Assembly (NCBI GenBank): GCA_025456085.1 | Contig: JALOLF010000020.1 | Span: forward strand, 1 to 43,971 | Direction: 5' to 3' | Length of the DNA stretch: 43,971 bases | DNA from: Acidimicrobiales bacterium | GTDB taxonomy: Bacteria; Actinomycetota; Acidimicrobiia; Acidimicrobiales; Acidimicrobilacustridaceae | In this document: positions 1-8,123 of the stretch, piece after piece | Position numbering within the stretch: the stretch's first letter is position 1 | How the letters are laid out: the number at the start of each line of letters is the position of its first letter | The notes under the pieces: generated by a model | The model's database searches: none | What the model saw: the letters and a program-made list of their open reading frames with translations, nothing else | What the model was told of the DNA's origin: nothing | Position numbers and translations under genes: made by a program

Positions 1-930
1 TGGCCCCGCCGCCGTCTCGATGCCCGCCTGCTCGAGCTGGCCCTGGAGGCCGGCGCGGACGTGCGCTGGGGGCACGAGGCCCAGCCGGCCTTCGACGGAG
101 ACCGCGTGGTCGGCGTCGCCTCGGACGGCCACGCCTGGACCGCCGACCTGGTGGTGCTGGCCGCGGGGGCGCCGGGTGCCGCGGCTCGCTCCCTCGGTGC
201 GGACCGCGTCCCCGACGAGCCGTTCGGGCTGGCCATCCGCGCCTATGTCGAGTCACCCCGCCATGCCGAGCGCTACCTCGAGGCCTGCCTGACCCTGCGT
301 GACGAGCACGGCACCGCGGTGCCCGGGTACGGCTGGCTGTTCCCCGCCGGCGACGGCACGGTCAACATCGGGGTGGGTGCCCTGTCGACCATGAAGGGGT
401 TCCGCAAGCTGAACCTGAACCGGCTGCTCGACAGCTACCACGCGCTGGTCCGCGACGAGTGGTCGCTCGGCCCGTACCAGCAGCGCCCCCGCGCCTGGCG
501 CCTGCCCATGACGAGCCAGCGCCGCCACGGCCCGGGTTGGGTGGCGGTGGGCGACGCGGCGGGTCTCGTCAACCCCATGAACGGGGAGGGCATCGACTAC
601 GGACTCGAGTCCGGCATGCTGGCCGTCGACTGCTTCCTGGCCGACCCCGCCACCGCGCCCCGGGTCTACGACCGGGAGGTGGGTCACCGGTTCGACGAGT
701 TCCTCCGCACGGGGCGCCGGTTCTCGTTCCTCATCGGCCACCCGTGGATCCTCCGCTCGGGTCTGCGCCTCGCCGTGGGCACCCAGGGCATCGCCGACAT
801 CACGCTGCAGGTGATGGGCAACCTCGTGGACTCCGAGACCCCCGGTGCCGCCGGCCGCGTGCTGCGGGCCGCGGACCGCGTCCTCGCCGCCGCCGACCCC
901 GTGCTGCGGCGCACCCGGGCCACCGGCTGA
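1..930 (+). CDS. Geranylgeranyl reductase-family FAD-dependent oxidoreductase (3' part, start outside window)
   Basis: The reading frame is open from base 1 and ends at TGA 928-930, giving 309 residues of a family that is usually about 400, so the N-terminal Rossmann GxGxxG segment lies left of the window. The visible start, with 'RRRLDARLLELALEAGA', matches the family region just after the first FAD segment. The second FAD motif is clear at about residues 182-200: VGDAAGLVNPMNGEGIDYG, the typical GDAAG...GEGI signature. Members reduce isoprenoid double bonds (geranylgeranyl lipids or the menaquinone side chain) or act as related flavin monooxygenases. A quinone role is attractive because menB lies in the same window, but the two are 41 kb apart and this is inference. 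No internal start is proposed because homology-like sequence continues to the left edge. Confidence 0.85.
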   Translation, partial: WPRRRLDARLLELALEAGADVRWGHEAQPAFDGDRVVGVASDGHAWTADLVVLAAGAPGAAARSLGADRVPDEPFGLAIRAYVESPRHAERYLEACLTLRDEHGTAVPGYGWLFPAGDGTVNIGVGALSTMKGFRKLNLNRLLDSYHALVRDEWSLGPYQQRPRAWRLPMTSQRRHGPGWVAVGDAAGLVNPMNGEGIDYGLESGMLAVDCFLADPATAPRVYDREVGHRFDEFLRTGRRFSFLIGHPWILRSGLRLAVGTQGIADITLQVMGNLVDSETPGAAGRVLRAADRVLAAADPVLRRTRATG

Positions 931-963
931 GCGCACCCGGTCGCCACGACCGCGCCGCCCCCG

Positions 964-977
964 GGCCCCCGGGGGCC
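964..977. terminator. GC palindrome after the reductase gene, possible terminator
   Basis: GGCCCCCGGGGGCC is a perfect 14-base palindrome 33 bases after the upstream stop and 20 bases before the next start. There is no T-tract. It may act as a GC-only terminator stem, but such palindromes also arise by chance in DNA this GC-rich. Confidence 0.3.
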
Positions 978-997
978 ATCCGGGGCATCATGGCGTC

Positions 998-1849
998 ATG
1001 GATCCCTTCGAGGCGCGCAGCATCTGGCACCTGCTCGAGACGGTCCACGCCGTCACCTACTTCGCCGACGAGTGCCGTGACGCGTCGCTCGAGCTGGGTG
1101 TGGTGGATCCGTGGGCGGGGTACTTCGCCGGCCGGGCGGCGCCGATGGGGGCGGTCGGTGCGGGAGTGGTGAGCGCGACGTTCTACGGCTTCGAGCCCGC
1201 CATGGTGGCCGCGGCGGTCCCGGTGGTGTGGGAGGTGGTGACGCCCGACGCGGTGGTGACGGCGCGGGCGCGGGCCGCGGCGAGCGCGCTGCGCCGTCTG
1301 GTGCCCGGCATCGACGAGCTGGCCGACGACGTGCTGGGCCTGCTGGACGTGGCGCTGGGCGGGGCCGAGGGAGCCGGCCGTCCGCTCTACGCCGCCAACG
1401 CCGAGATCGACCCGGTCGACGACGACGTGGCCGAGCTGTGGCAGGTGGCCACGACCCTGCGCGAGCACCGGGGCGACGGACACGTCGCCTGTCTCACCAC
1501 CGAGGGGGTGGGGCCGTGCGAGGCCCACGTGCTGCTGTCGGCGGCCGAGGGCGTGCCCGCCGAGCTCCTGCGGGCCGGGCGCGGCTGGTCCGAGCGGGAC
1601 TGGGCCGACGCCGTGGAGGCGCTCGGCGCGGCCGGTCTGGTGGACGCCGACGGCCTCACCACACGGGGACGGGAGCTGCGGGGCCGCATCGAGTCGCGCA
1701 CCGACGAGCTGGCCGCCCTGCCCTACGCGGTGCTTCGCCAACACCAACGTGACGACCTGGTCGACGCGCTCGTGCCCATCGCCGGCTGCATCGTCGACGC
1801 CGGGGTGATCCCGTTCCCCAACCCCATCGGGCTGCCCCGCGTCGTCTGA
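998..1849 (+). CDS. SCO6745-family protein (SalK-like)
   Basis: A 283-residue protein beginning MDPFEARSIWHLLETVHAVT. The opening 'hAVTYFAdE' followed by 'YFAGRAAPMG.VGAGVVSATFYGF' is the hallmark of the actinobacterial SCO6745/SalK family. The biochemical role of this family is largely unknown; relatives occur beside secondary-metabolite genes. The C-terminal third, with 'WSERDWADAVEALGAAGLVD' and then a helix ending 'RGRIESRTDEL', resembles a winged-helix segment. ATG 998 was chosen because the upstream in-frame sequence is Pro/Arg-rich, lies in the intergenic spacer and overlaps the previous gene, while homology-like sequence starts exactly here. No good Shine-Dalgarno is visible. It is probably monocistronic, with 131 bases before the next gene. 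Confidence 0.8.
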   Translation: MDPFEARSIWHLLETVHAVTYFADECRDASLELGVVDPWAGYFAGRAAPMGAVGAGVVSATFYGFEPAMVAAAVPVVWEVVTPDAVVTARARAAASALRRLVPGIDELADDVLGLLDVALGGAEGAGRPLYAANAEIDPVDDDVAELWQVATTLREHRGDGHVACLTTEGVGPCEAHVLLSAAEGVPAELLRAGRGWSERDWADAVEALGAAGLVDADGLTTRGRELRGRIESRTDELAALPYAVLRQHQRDDLVDALVPIAGCIVDAGVIPFPNPIGLPRVV

Positions 1850-1962
1850 GGGGTCCCGGCCGCTTCCGCCGCCGACCACGACGAGCGCGAGGCGCGCACG
1901 CGACGTCACCGTACGTAACGAAGGTCACACCGGCGCGATGGCCCTCGACGGCGACCGATCGG

Positions 1963-1968
1963 TAGCCT
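1963..1968 (+). promoter_or_regulatory. Candidate -10 (TAGCCT) for the acyltransferase gene
   Basis: TAGCCT lies 12 bases before ATG 1981 and fits the TANNNT pattern seen before many genes here. It would give a very short 5' leader. No convincing -35 was seen. Confidence 0.35.
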
Positions 1969-1980
1969 CGGGGCGAACTC

Positions 1981-4086
1981 ATGCACCGGACGTTGGACCC
2001 CCGCCTCGACCGGCTGCCCGCCCCGACCCGCCGCGTCGACGCGGTGGACGGTCTGCGCGGGTTGGCCCTGCTCGGCATGCTCGCGTGGCATGCCCAGGTG
2101 TCGTGGGTGAAGGGCGGCTTCGCCCGCATGACCATCTTCTTCGCCCTGTCGGGGTTCCTGGCGGCCACGTCCTACCTCTCGTTGCAGCGTCGGCAGACCC
2201 CCCGTCCCTTCGTGACCTTCTGGCGGCGACGGGCACGGCGGCTGCTGCCCATCAGCGTGCTCGGCGTCGGCCTCGCCACGCTCGTGACGGTGAGCGTCCG
2301 CAGCGAGTCCGGGCTGGCCACGCTGCGGGGTGATGCGCTGTCCGTGCTGGCCCACGCGTCGAACTGGCGCTTCATCGCCAACGAGCAGTCCTACGGGTCG
2401 CTGTTCGAACGGCCCAGCGCCTTCCAGCACTTCTGGTCGCTGTCGCTCGAGGAGCAGTGCTTCTGGTTGCTGCCGCTCGTGCTCGCCGGTGTCGGTGTGA
2501 CCCGCCGTCGGAGCTGGCTGGTGGTGGCCGGTCTGGCCGCGGCGCTCGCGGCCATCCCCGCCGTCGTGTCCCACTCCCCGGACGTCGCGTACTACGGCAC
2601 GCACGTCCGGGCGGGGGAGTTCCTCGCCGGCGTGGCCCTGGCACTCGTCCTGGCCCGTTCCGAGGGCCGCGTTCCCGAGGCGGCCCGTCCCGCCGTGCGG
2701 GTGCTGGGTGCCCTGTCGCTCGTCGGCCTGCTGGCCGTCATGGTGCTGGTCGACCGCAACGGGGCCTGGCTCTACCAGGGAGGGCTCGGGCTGTTCGCGC
2801 TCCCCGCCGTGGCGGTCATCGCCGCGACCCTCGACGATCGGGGGCTGGTCCCCGCGGTGTTGTCCCGGCGTCCCCTCGTGGCGTTGGGGCGCTGGGCGTT
2901 CCCGATCTACGTGCTGCACTGGCCGGTCTTCCTGTGGCTGGGCGCACGTACCGACCTCACCGGCACCCGTCTGGTGCTGGTCGAGCTGGCGGTGTCCATC
3001 GCGCTGGGAGCCGCCGTGCACCGCTGGGTCGAGCAGCCGCTGCTCAGCGGCGGCCGCATCGGCTGGCGTCGTGACGGGGTGGTGCTCTCGGGTGCGCTGG
3101 CCGTCGGCGCCGTGGTCGCCCTCTTCGCCGTCAACGTGCCGGTGCCGGCACCCACCTACGACTTCGTGGCCATGGAGCACGCCGCCAACACCGCGCCCCC
3201 CGAGGCCGAGCAGGTGGGGGTGGGGCCGATCCATCCCTCGGTCCCGACCGTCGCCCTCTTCGGCGGGTCCACGGCGGTGTCGCTCGGTGGGCCCGGGTGG
3301 CAGTGGGCCGAGGGACAGCAGGCGCTCCGCCTCGTGAGCGGCGACAGTCGTCTCGGCTGCGGCCTTCTGACCGAAGGCGTGCGGGTGTTCGGCCGATCAC
3401 CCGAAGGCGAACGTATCTACGACCACCCCGACGACCATTGCCTCGACTGGCGGACCCGGTGGCCGGCCGCCGCGACGGGCAACGACGTCGACGTGGCCGT
3501 GCTGTTCACCGGCGTGTGGGACACCGCGGACTGGATGTTCGACGACGACGGGGTGTGGCGTTCGATCGGCGACCCCCTCTTCGACGAGCTCGTCCGGACC
3601 CGACTGCTGGAGGCGATCGACCTCCTCGCCGACCAGGGGGTGCTGGTGGTGCTGGCCACCACTCCCGAGGTGGGACCCGGGGAGCACGGCACGGCCCGCG
3701 AGGACCGGTTCCTGGGGCCGGACCACCCGGGTCGGGTCGCGGCCTACAACCAGATGCTCCGTGACGCGGCGGCCCTCGACGGTCGGGCGGTCGTGCTCGA
3801 GTACGGCGCCTATGTCGACGCGCTGGGTCCGGCGCGCTCCGCGCAGTACCTGCCCGACGGCATCCACGCCACGGAGCCCGCCGCCCTGACCATCTGGTCG
3901 GAGTACCTCGGCCCGGCGCTGGGGCAGGTCATCGACGCGGCGAAGTACCGCCCGGTGCTGCCGGTGCCGCCGCTGGTCGGCATCGAGCTGCGACCGACCG
4001 GCGTGCCCGTCGCGCCGGTGGACGTCGGCTTCGACGGGCCGGTCCCGTCCGCCGACGCCGACGTTCACACCGACGTCAGCTCGTAG
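1981..4086 (+). CDS. OafA/YrhL-type acyltransferase-3 membrane protein with C-terminal SGNH domain
   Basis: A 701-residue fusion. Residues about 15-395 are an acyltransferase-3 (AT3) membrane domain with roughly ten hydrophobic helices. It carries DGLRG (23-27), the conserved helix His in 'GMLAWHAQ', 'FFALSGFL' and 'SLSLEEQCFW'. Residues about 420-660 form an SGNH-hydrolase-like domain with a nucleophile-type Ser in 'VALFGGSTAV' and the distal Asp-x-x-His in 'LPDGIHATEP'. The usual GDS block reads GGS here; the Ser is kept. Such proteins O-acylate extracytoplasmic glycans: the AT3 part passes an acyl group across the membrane and the SGNH part transfers it to sugar. The specific acceptor cannot be read from sequence. 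The last 22 bases overlap, tail to tail, the SDR gene on the other strand. Confidence 0.88.
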   Translation: MHRTLDPRLDRLPAPTRRVDAVDGLRGLALLGMLAWHAQVSWVKGGFARMTIFFALSGFLAATSYLSLQRRQTPRPFVTFWRRRARRLLPISVLGVGLATLVTVSVRSESGLATLRGDALSVLAHASNWRFIANEQSYGSLFERPSAFQHFWSLSLEEQCFWLLPLVLAGVGVTRRRSWLVVAGLAAALAAIPAVVSHSPDVAYYGTHVRAGEFLAGVALALVLARSEGRVPEAARPAVRVLGALSLVGLLAVMVLVDRNGAWLYQGGLGLFALPAVAVIAATLDDRGLVPAVLSRRPLVALGRWAFPIYVLHWPVFLWLGARTDLTGTRLVLVELAVSIALGAAVHRWVEQPLLSGGRIGWRRDGVVLSGALAVGAVVALFAVNVPVPAPTYDFVAMEHAANTAPPEAEQVGVGPIHPSVPTVALFGGSTAVSLGGPGWQWAEGQQALRLVSGDSRLGCGLLTEGVRVFGRSPEGERIYDHPDDHCLDWRTRWPAAATGNDVDVAVLFTGVWDTADWMFDDDGVWRSIGDPLFDELVRTRLLEAIDLLADQGVLVVLATTPEVGPGEHGTAREDRFLGPDHPGRVAAYNQMLRDAAALDGRAVVLEYGAYVDALGPARSAQYLPDGIHATEPAALTIWSEYLGPALGQVIDAAKYRPVLPVPPLVGIELRPTGVPVAPVDVGFDGPVPSADADVHTDVSS

Positions 4087-4997
4087 CGCACGCCGGTGAG
4101 GTCCTCGGAGACCTCCCACAGGCGGCGGGCGACGTCGGGGTCCTTCGCCGCCGAGGTCGAGTCGACGCGCTCGGGCATGCCCTGGACCTCGAACAGCCCA
4201 CCGGGTCCGTAGAAGCCGCCCGGCTCCACGTCGGCCGCGGTGGCGGCGTAGAGCGTGGGCAGCGCCCCCATGGCGTCGCTCTGGGCGAAGACCCGGTTGG
4301 CCAGGGAGGTCATGGCGTGCATCGGTCCGCTCGTCACGCCCCGGCCGCTGGTCTGGAGATGGGTGGCGGACCACCCGGGATGCACGGCGAGCGACAGGGT
4401 GGCCGCGCCGCTGGCGCTCAGACGGCGCTGGAGCTCGAAGGCGAACAGCAGGTTGGCCAGCTTGCTCTGCCCGTAGGCGCGCCAGTTCTGGTAGCGCCCG
4501 GCACCCTGGAGATCGTCGAAGCGGATGCGGCCCATGCGGTGCGCGGTGCTCGAGACCGTGACGATGCGGCTGTCCGGCGCCGCCAGCACCCGATCGAGCA
4601 GCAGGCCGGTGAGCGCGAAGTGACCGAGGTGGTTCGTGGCCAGCTGGGTCTCGAACCCGTCGACGGTCTCCCGTCGGGGGATGGCCATGACACCGGCGTT
4701 GTTGACGAGCAGATCGATGCGTTCGTAGTCGGCGCGCAGCTGCTCGGCGGCGGTGCGCACCGAGGCCTGCGAGGCCAGGTCGAGCTCCACCACCCGGACC
4801 TCGGCGTCGGCCGCGCCGGCCAGGATGCGGGTCTCGGCCTCGGCGGCCTTGGCGGGGTTGCGGCAGGCCAGCACCACCTCGGCGCCGGCCTGCGCCAGTC
4901 GCAGGGCGGCCTGGTAGCCGATCCCGCTGTTGGCGCCGGTGATCACCACCACCCGCCCCGACTGGTCGGGCACGGTGAGATCGGACGGGTTCGCCAT
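4065..4997 (-). CDS. Short-chain dehydrogenase/reductase
   Basis: A 310-residue classical-type SDR of the retinol dehydrogenase/protochlorophyllide-reductase-like group. The cofactor motif TGANSGIG lies near residue 20, followed by an Arg after strand 2 ('LACRNPAK') that suggests NADP(H). NNAG is in 'LLVNNAGVM'. The catalytic Ser is in 'VSSTAHRMG', and Tyr/Lys are in 'YGQSKLAN'. The length fits the group. ATG 4997 is preceded by GGAGGA (5006-5011 on the other strand) at good spacing, which decides the start. The substrate is unknown. A promoter hexamer TAGCCT lies at 5042-5047. The gene runs divergently from the CMD gene and overlaps the acyltransferase 3' end by 22 bases. Confidence 0.9.
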   Translation of the reverse strand: MANPSDLTVPDQSGRVVVITGANSGIGYQAALRLAQAGAEVVLACRNPAKAAEAETRILAGAADAEVRVVELDLASQASVRTAAEQLRADYERIDLLVNNAGVMAIPRRETVDGFETQLATNHLGHFALTGLLLDRVLAAPDSRIVTVSSTAHRMGRIRFDDLQGAGRYQNWRAYGQSKLANLLFAFELQRRLSASGAATLSLAVHPGWSATHLQTSGRGVTSGPMHAMTSLANRVFAQSDAMGALPTLYAATAADVEPGGFYGPGGLFEVQGMPERVDSTSAAKDPDVARRLWEVSEDLTGVRYELTSV

Positions 4998-5041
4998 GGC
5001 CAGGTTCCTCCGGGGTGAGCGCGGGCATCGACGGTGGCGTC

Positions 5042-5047
5042 AGGCTA
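5042..5047 (-). promoter_or_regulatory. Candidate -10 (TAGCCT) for the SDR gene
   Basis: On the minus strand TAGCCT lies 44 bases upstream of ATG 4997, leaving a leader of about 38 bases that includes the GGAGGA ribosome site. Confidence 0.4.
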
Positions 5048-5141
5048 CGGCCTGCGGGCTCGTTCGCGGCCGGTGTGCCCCGTGGCGGTGGCGACGACGG
5101 CCCCTCGCCCCGCGGGCCGGGCACCCCGATGCGTTGCTGGC

Positions 5142-5147
5142 TACTGT
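5142..5147 (+). promoter_or_regulatory. Candidate leaderless -10 (TACTGT) for the CMD gene
   Basis: TACTGT is separated by exactly 6 bases from ATG 5154, and no Shine-Dalgarno is seen. This spacing would place transcription start at the A of the start codon. Confidence 0.55.
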
Positions 5148-5153
5148 GCGCGG

Positions 5154-5639
5154 ATGGCACGCATCGACTTCCCCGAACGCGGACTCGGCGAGCACGTCGA
5201 CTGGGCGCTGCTGCGTCCCGAGATGGCGGTGGGCATGGGGGCGCTGTCCGAGGCCGTGTACGGCAACACGAGGCTGCCGCTGCGGGAGCGGGAGGCCGCC
5301 CGGTGGACCATCGCCCTGATCAACGACTGCGTCGTGTGCCAGGACACCCGGGCGCGGGAGGCCGACGCCGCCGGCATCGACGAGGGCTTCTACGCCGAGG
5401 TGGGCGACTGGCGGGCGAGCACCGCGCTCACCGAGCGGGAGCGTCTCGCGGCGGAGTTCGCGCAGCGCTTCGCGCTCGACCACCAGGCGATGGACGACGA
5501 GCTCTGGGGTCGGCTGCGGGCCGCCTTCGCCGACGACGAGCTGGCCGACCTGACGATCTGCTGTGGCATGTTCCTGGGCATGGGGCGCACGCTGGCCGTC
5601 ATCGGGGTGCGTGCGCCCGACGAGCGCATCCTGGTCTGA
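5154..5639 (+). CDS. Carboxymuconolactone decarboxylase-family (AhpD-like) protein
   Basis: A 161-residue all-helical protein. The family signature is at about residues 55-75: 'INDCVVCQDTRAREADAAGI', with a CxxC pair. In AhpD-type members this pair is a peroxidase or disulfide-reductase centre. A second half, 'LTERERLAAEFAQRFALD', followed by 'DDELADLTICCGMFLGMGR', fits the rest of the fold. The family also includes true decarboxylases, so the exact reaction is open. ATG 5154 was chosen because it aligns with the family start and because a TACTGT hexamer lies 6 bases upstream, indicating a leaderless transcript; in-frame upstream codons read as spacer. It faces the TIGR03086 gene tail to tail. 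Confidence 0.82.
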   Translation: MARIDFPERGLGEHVDWALLRPEMAVGMGALSEAVYGNTRLPLREREAARWTIALINDCVVCQDTRAREADAAGIDEGFYAEVGDWRASTALTERERLAAEFAQRFALDHQAMDDELWGRLRAAFADDELADLTICCGMFLGMGRTLAVIGVRAPDERILV

Positions 5640-5654
5640 GGCCGCGCCGGCGCT

Positions 5655-5672
5655 GACCGCGCGGGGGCGGTC
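5655..5672. terminator. Small hairpin between convergent genes
   Basis: GACCGC (5655-5660) and GCGGTC (5667-5672) form a 6-bp stem with a 6-base loop in the 43-base gap between the CMD and TIGR03086 stop codons. It could terminate both genes; there is no T-tract. Confidence 0.4.
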
Positions 5673-5682
5673 CGGCCGGTGC

Positions 5683-6252
5683 TCAGGGTCGGCGCCCGGC
5701 CAGGTCCAGGAGACGCCGTTGGAGGGGCGCGTCGGCACCGACCGCGCCGCTGGGGCCCTCGCCGAACACGCCGACCTGGTCGAGCATCGGCGCCATCGGT
5801 TCCAGGCGGGCGTAGACCGCCGCCACCAGCTCCGCGTCGAGGTCCTCGTCGGCGCCGATGGCCCGGGCGAGGTCCCAGCTGTGCAGCGTCAGGTCACCGA
5901 CCCGGAACCCGGCCACCTCGGCGCCGGGCAGATCACCCATCGGGTGGTGGCAGGTCCGCTCCAGGGCGCCCGGCGACGCGAAGGCGGCGAGCTGCGCCTC
6001 GGCGCCGGCCCGGAACGTGGCCAGCGGATCGTCCCCCAGGGGAAGGCCGCCGAGGAAGGGCAGGGCCTGCTCGCTCGACGCGCCGCCGAGCAGCTCCACG
6101 GCCATGGCGTTGCCGCCGACCACGTGCGACACGAGCTGGCGTACCGTCCAGTCGTCGCACGGCGTGGGGGCGTCCCACTGCCCGTCGGTGACGGACGAGA
6201 GCCGGCGGTCGAACTCGGCGGTGGCGCGGCGCAGGGCCTCGAGCGATTCCAT
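5683..6252 (-). CDS. TIGR03086-family DinB-like metal-binding protein
   Basis: A 189-residue member of the mycothiol-dependent maleylpyruvate isomerase N-terminal/DinB superfamily. The diagnostic block 'WDAPTPCDDWTVRQLVSHVVGGN' sits at residues about 26-48 (Cys, Trp and the first His). Further His residues come in the 'GDLTLHSWDLARAIG' block near residue 140, the second metal site. These small four-helix proteins bind a divalent metal; many are thought to use mycothiol or act as small-molecule transferases, but most, including this one, have no known substrate. The start at 6252 is supported by TAGATT 6 bases upstream, a leaderless arrangement. It lies 88 bases downstream of the kinase gene on the same strand but probably has its own promoter. 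Confidence 0.85.
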   Translation of the reverse strand: MESLEALRRATAEFDRRLSSVTDGQWDAPTPCDDWTVRQLVSHVVGGNAMAVELLGGASSEQALPFLGGLPLGDDPLATFRAGAEAQLAAFASPGALERTCHHPMGDLPGAEVAGFRVGDLTLHSWDLARAIGADEDLDAELVAAVYARLEPMAPMLDQVGVFGEGPSGAVGADAPLQRRLLDLAGRRP

Positions 6253-6258
6253 GCCGGC

Positions 6259-6264
6259 AATCTA
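6259..6264 (-). promoter_or_regulatory. Candidate leaderless -10 (TAGATT) for the TIGR03086 gene
   Basis: On the minus strand TAGATT is followed by 6 bases and ATG 6252, with no ribosome-binding site. This is one of the clearest TANNNT-N6-ATG cases in the window. Confidence 0.55.
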
Positions 6265-6340
6265 GGCGTGGTGAGTGCCCGCCGCCGGGGCGTGCCACCC
6301 GGCCGGGTGGACCACGGTCCCGTCGACCGGTCGCCGCGGG

Positions 6341-8014
6341 TCAGGCGTCGAGGAGCACGTCGGTGACGACGACGGGGATCTGGTTGGCCACGGCGACCAC
6401 GATCGTGTCGGGCACGCCGGGCGCCGAGAACCGGCAGTAGATGGTGCCCATGGCGCCCTCGCTGCTCGTCAGGCTCCACCCCGCCCCGCGTGGGAGGTAG
6501 GCCGCCCACAGGGTGCTCACCGCGTCGGGCTGGGCGATGCGGTTCGCGGTCTCGGTGTCGTCGGCCACCCATGCCTCGACGAACGAGGTGGCACAGCCCT
6601 CGGGGTTGGGGCACAGATCGGCGTAGGGCACCGTGGTCCCGGTCGTCTCCGTCGAGCCCACGGTGGGCGAGGTCTGCGTCGGTGTGGGCGGCGCGGTCGC
6701 CTGCGTTGGTGGGACCGTGGCCTGGGCGGGCGGCACCGTCGGTGCCACGGTGACCGCGGTGGAGTCGGTCACGGGAGGTTGCGCGGCGGTGCCGGAGGTG
6801 GCGGTGGCCGGTTCGTCGGTGGCCGGATCCGAGCTCGACGGTCCCGACACGACCTCGTCGTCGCCGTTCCCGTCCCGTGTCAGCAGCAGGGCTGCCGCTG
6901 TCAGCAGGCCCAGCACCGCGAGCACGGCCAAGGCCACGAGCCAGCCTCGCCGGTGCGGCTCGGTGGCGGTGGCGGGCGCGGCGATGGGCGGCGGTGGCGG
7001 GGGCACCGGTGGGACACCGGGCAGCGACCCCATCGGCGCCACGGTCTGCGCCGCGACCGCGGCGACGGCGGCCGGCTCCGCCTCGGCCGGTCCTGCGGCG
7101 GCCACGGCCCCTTCCGCGACCCCCGCCGCGACCCCCGCCGCGACCGGGGGGATCACCATCTCGCTGACGGCCTCCCCCCGCTCGCGCTGCACAGCCTGCA
7201 GCGCTCGGCCGAGCTCCGCCGCGGAGGCGAAGCGCATGGTCGGATCCTTGGCCAGCGCCCGTGCCAGGACCGTGCGCAGCGCCGTCGGCACGTCGGAGCG
7301 CACGATCGGCGGGGGTGGGGTGTTGACGACGTGGTACACGACGCTGGCCGGGGTCGGTTCCTCGCCGATGTCGAACGGCGCGTGGCCGGCGAGCAGGGCG
7401 TACAGCGACGAGGCGAGGCTGTAGACGTCGCCGGCGACGTCGGCAGGTCGCCCCTGCAGGACCTCGGGTGGCACGTGGCTGGGGGTGAAGGCCGCCATCG
7501 ACGCCGAGGCCGTCTGGCGATCGGCCACGACGGCGATGCCGAAGTCGGCGAGCGCCGGTTCGCCGTAGGCGGTGACCAGGATGTTCTCCGGCTTCACGTC
7601 GCGGTGGGTGATCCCGACGTCGTGGGCGGCCTGCAGCGCCCCGGCGATCTTCACGCCGACGCGCAGCACCTCGTCCACCGGGAGCGGTCCCCGCGCCTCG
7701 AGTCGTGCTGCGAACGACCCGCCGGCGCAGTGCTCCATGACCAGGTAGGGGTGGCCCTGCGCCGTGACCCCCGCGTCGAGGACGGTGACGATGTTGGGGT
7801 GGCTGCTCACCCGGCCCGTGGCCGCGCACTCCCGTTCGAAGCGGCGACGGGAGGTCTCGTCGGCGAAGCCCACGTCGAGCACCTTGATGGCCACGGTGCG
7901 GTCGTAGGCGGGCTGGTGGGCGCGGTAGACCGAGGCGAACCCGCCCCGTCCGATCATCTCCAGGTCCGTGTATCCCGCCGGTGTGGTGCCGGTCGGGGGA
8001 GCTGGATCGCTCAT
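6341..8014 (-). CDS. Hanks-type Ser/Thr protein kinase with one transmembrane helix
   Basis: A 557-residue PknB-like receptor kinase. The kinase domain spans residues about 15-280, with the glycine loop GRGGFASVY (22-30), Lys in 'VAIKVLDV', the catalytic loop 'HRDVKPENIL' and the DFG triplet in 'LADFGIAV'. An Ala/Pro/Val-rich juxtamembrane stretch follows, including PPVPPPPPP. One transmembrane helix lies near residues 370-390 ('LVALAVLAVLGLLTAAALLL'). An external Thr/Pro/Ala-rich linker then leads to a small C-terminal domain with two or three Cys. There are no PASTA repeats, so the sensor is different. ATG 8014 (MSDPAPP) was chosen over an in-frame ATG 28 codons upstream because the kinase starts just after it and a GGAG-like site precedes it. 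It runs divergently from the MFS gene. Confidence 0.9.
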   Translation of the reverse strand: MSDPAPPTGTTPAGYTDLEMIGRGGFASVYRAHQPAYDRTVAIKVLDVGFADETSRRRFERECAATGRVSSHPNIVTVLDAGVTAQGHPYLVMEHCAGGSFAARLEARGPLPVDEVLRVGVKIAGALQAAHDVGITHRDVKPENILVTAYGEPALADFGIAVVADRQTASASMAAFTPSHVPPEVLQGRPADVAGDVYSLASSLYALLAGHAPFDIGEEPTPASVVYHVVNTPPPPIVRSDVPTALRTVLARALAKDPTMRFASAAELGRALQAVQRERGEAVSEMVIPPVAAGVAAGVAEGAVAAAGPAEAEPAAVAAVAAQTVAPMGSLPGVPPVPPPPPPIAAPATATEPHRRGWLVALAVLAVLGLLTAAALLLTRDGNGDDEVVSGPSSSDPATDEPATATSGTAAQPPVTDSTAVTVAPTVPPAQATVPPTQATAPPTPTQTSPTVGSTETTGTTVPYADLCPNPEGCATSFVEAWVADDTETANRIAQPDAVSTLWAAYLPRGAGWSLTSSEGAMGTIYCRFSAPGVPDTIVVAVANQIPVVVTDVLLDA

Positions 8015-8108
8015 GGCGCGCTCCACACCCTCGGCGTCTCGGTGGCTTCGGGGCCACCGTCGCGTGGCGATCCCACCGGGGCCAGAGCCGAAGGTCATCC
8101 CCCTCGGG

Positions 8109-8114
8109 TAGCGT
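8109..8114 (+). promoter_or_regulatory. Candidate -10 (TAGCGT) for the MFS gene
   Basis: TAGCGT lies 9 bases before GTG 8124, giving at most a 2-4 base leader. The same hexamer recurs before other genes in the window (12923, 39798, and the minus strand at 42047-42052). Confidence 0.4.
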
Positions 8115-8123
8115 CGGCCTCCG

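Noticed and set aside
1905..1928. GTCACC and GGTCAC around TACGTA upstream of the acyltransferase gene as an operator
   Set aside because: The half-sites are not inverted repeats of each other and the spacing is not distinctive; this is probably chance.
3240..3300. GGS instead of GDS in the SGNH domain, considered as inactivation of the acyltransferase fusion
   Set aside because: The nucleophile Ser and the distal Asp-x-x-His are kept, and the residue before Ser varies in fused SGNH domains, so loss of function is not supported.
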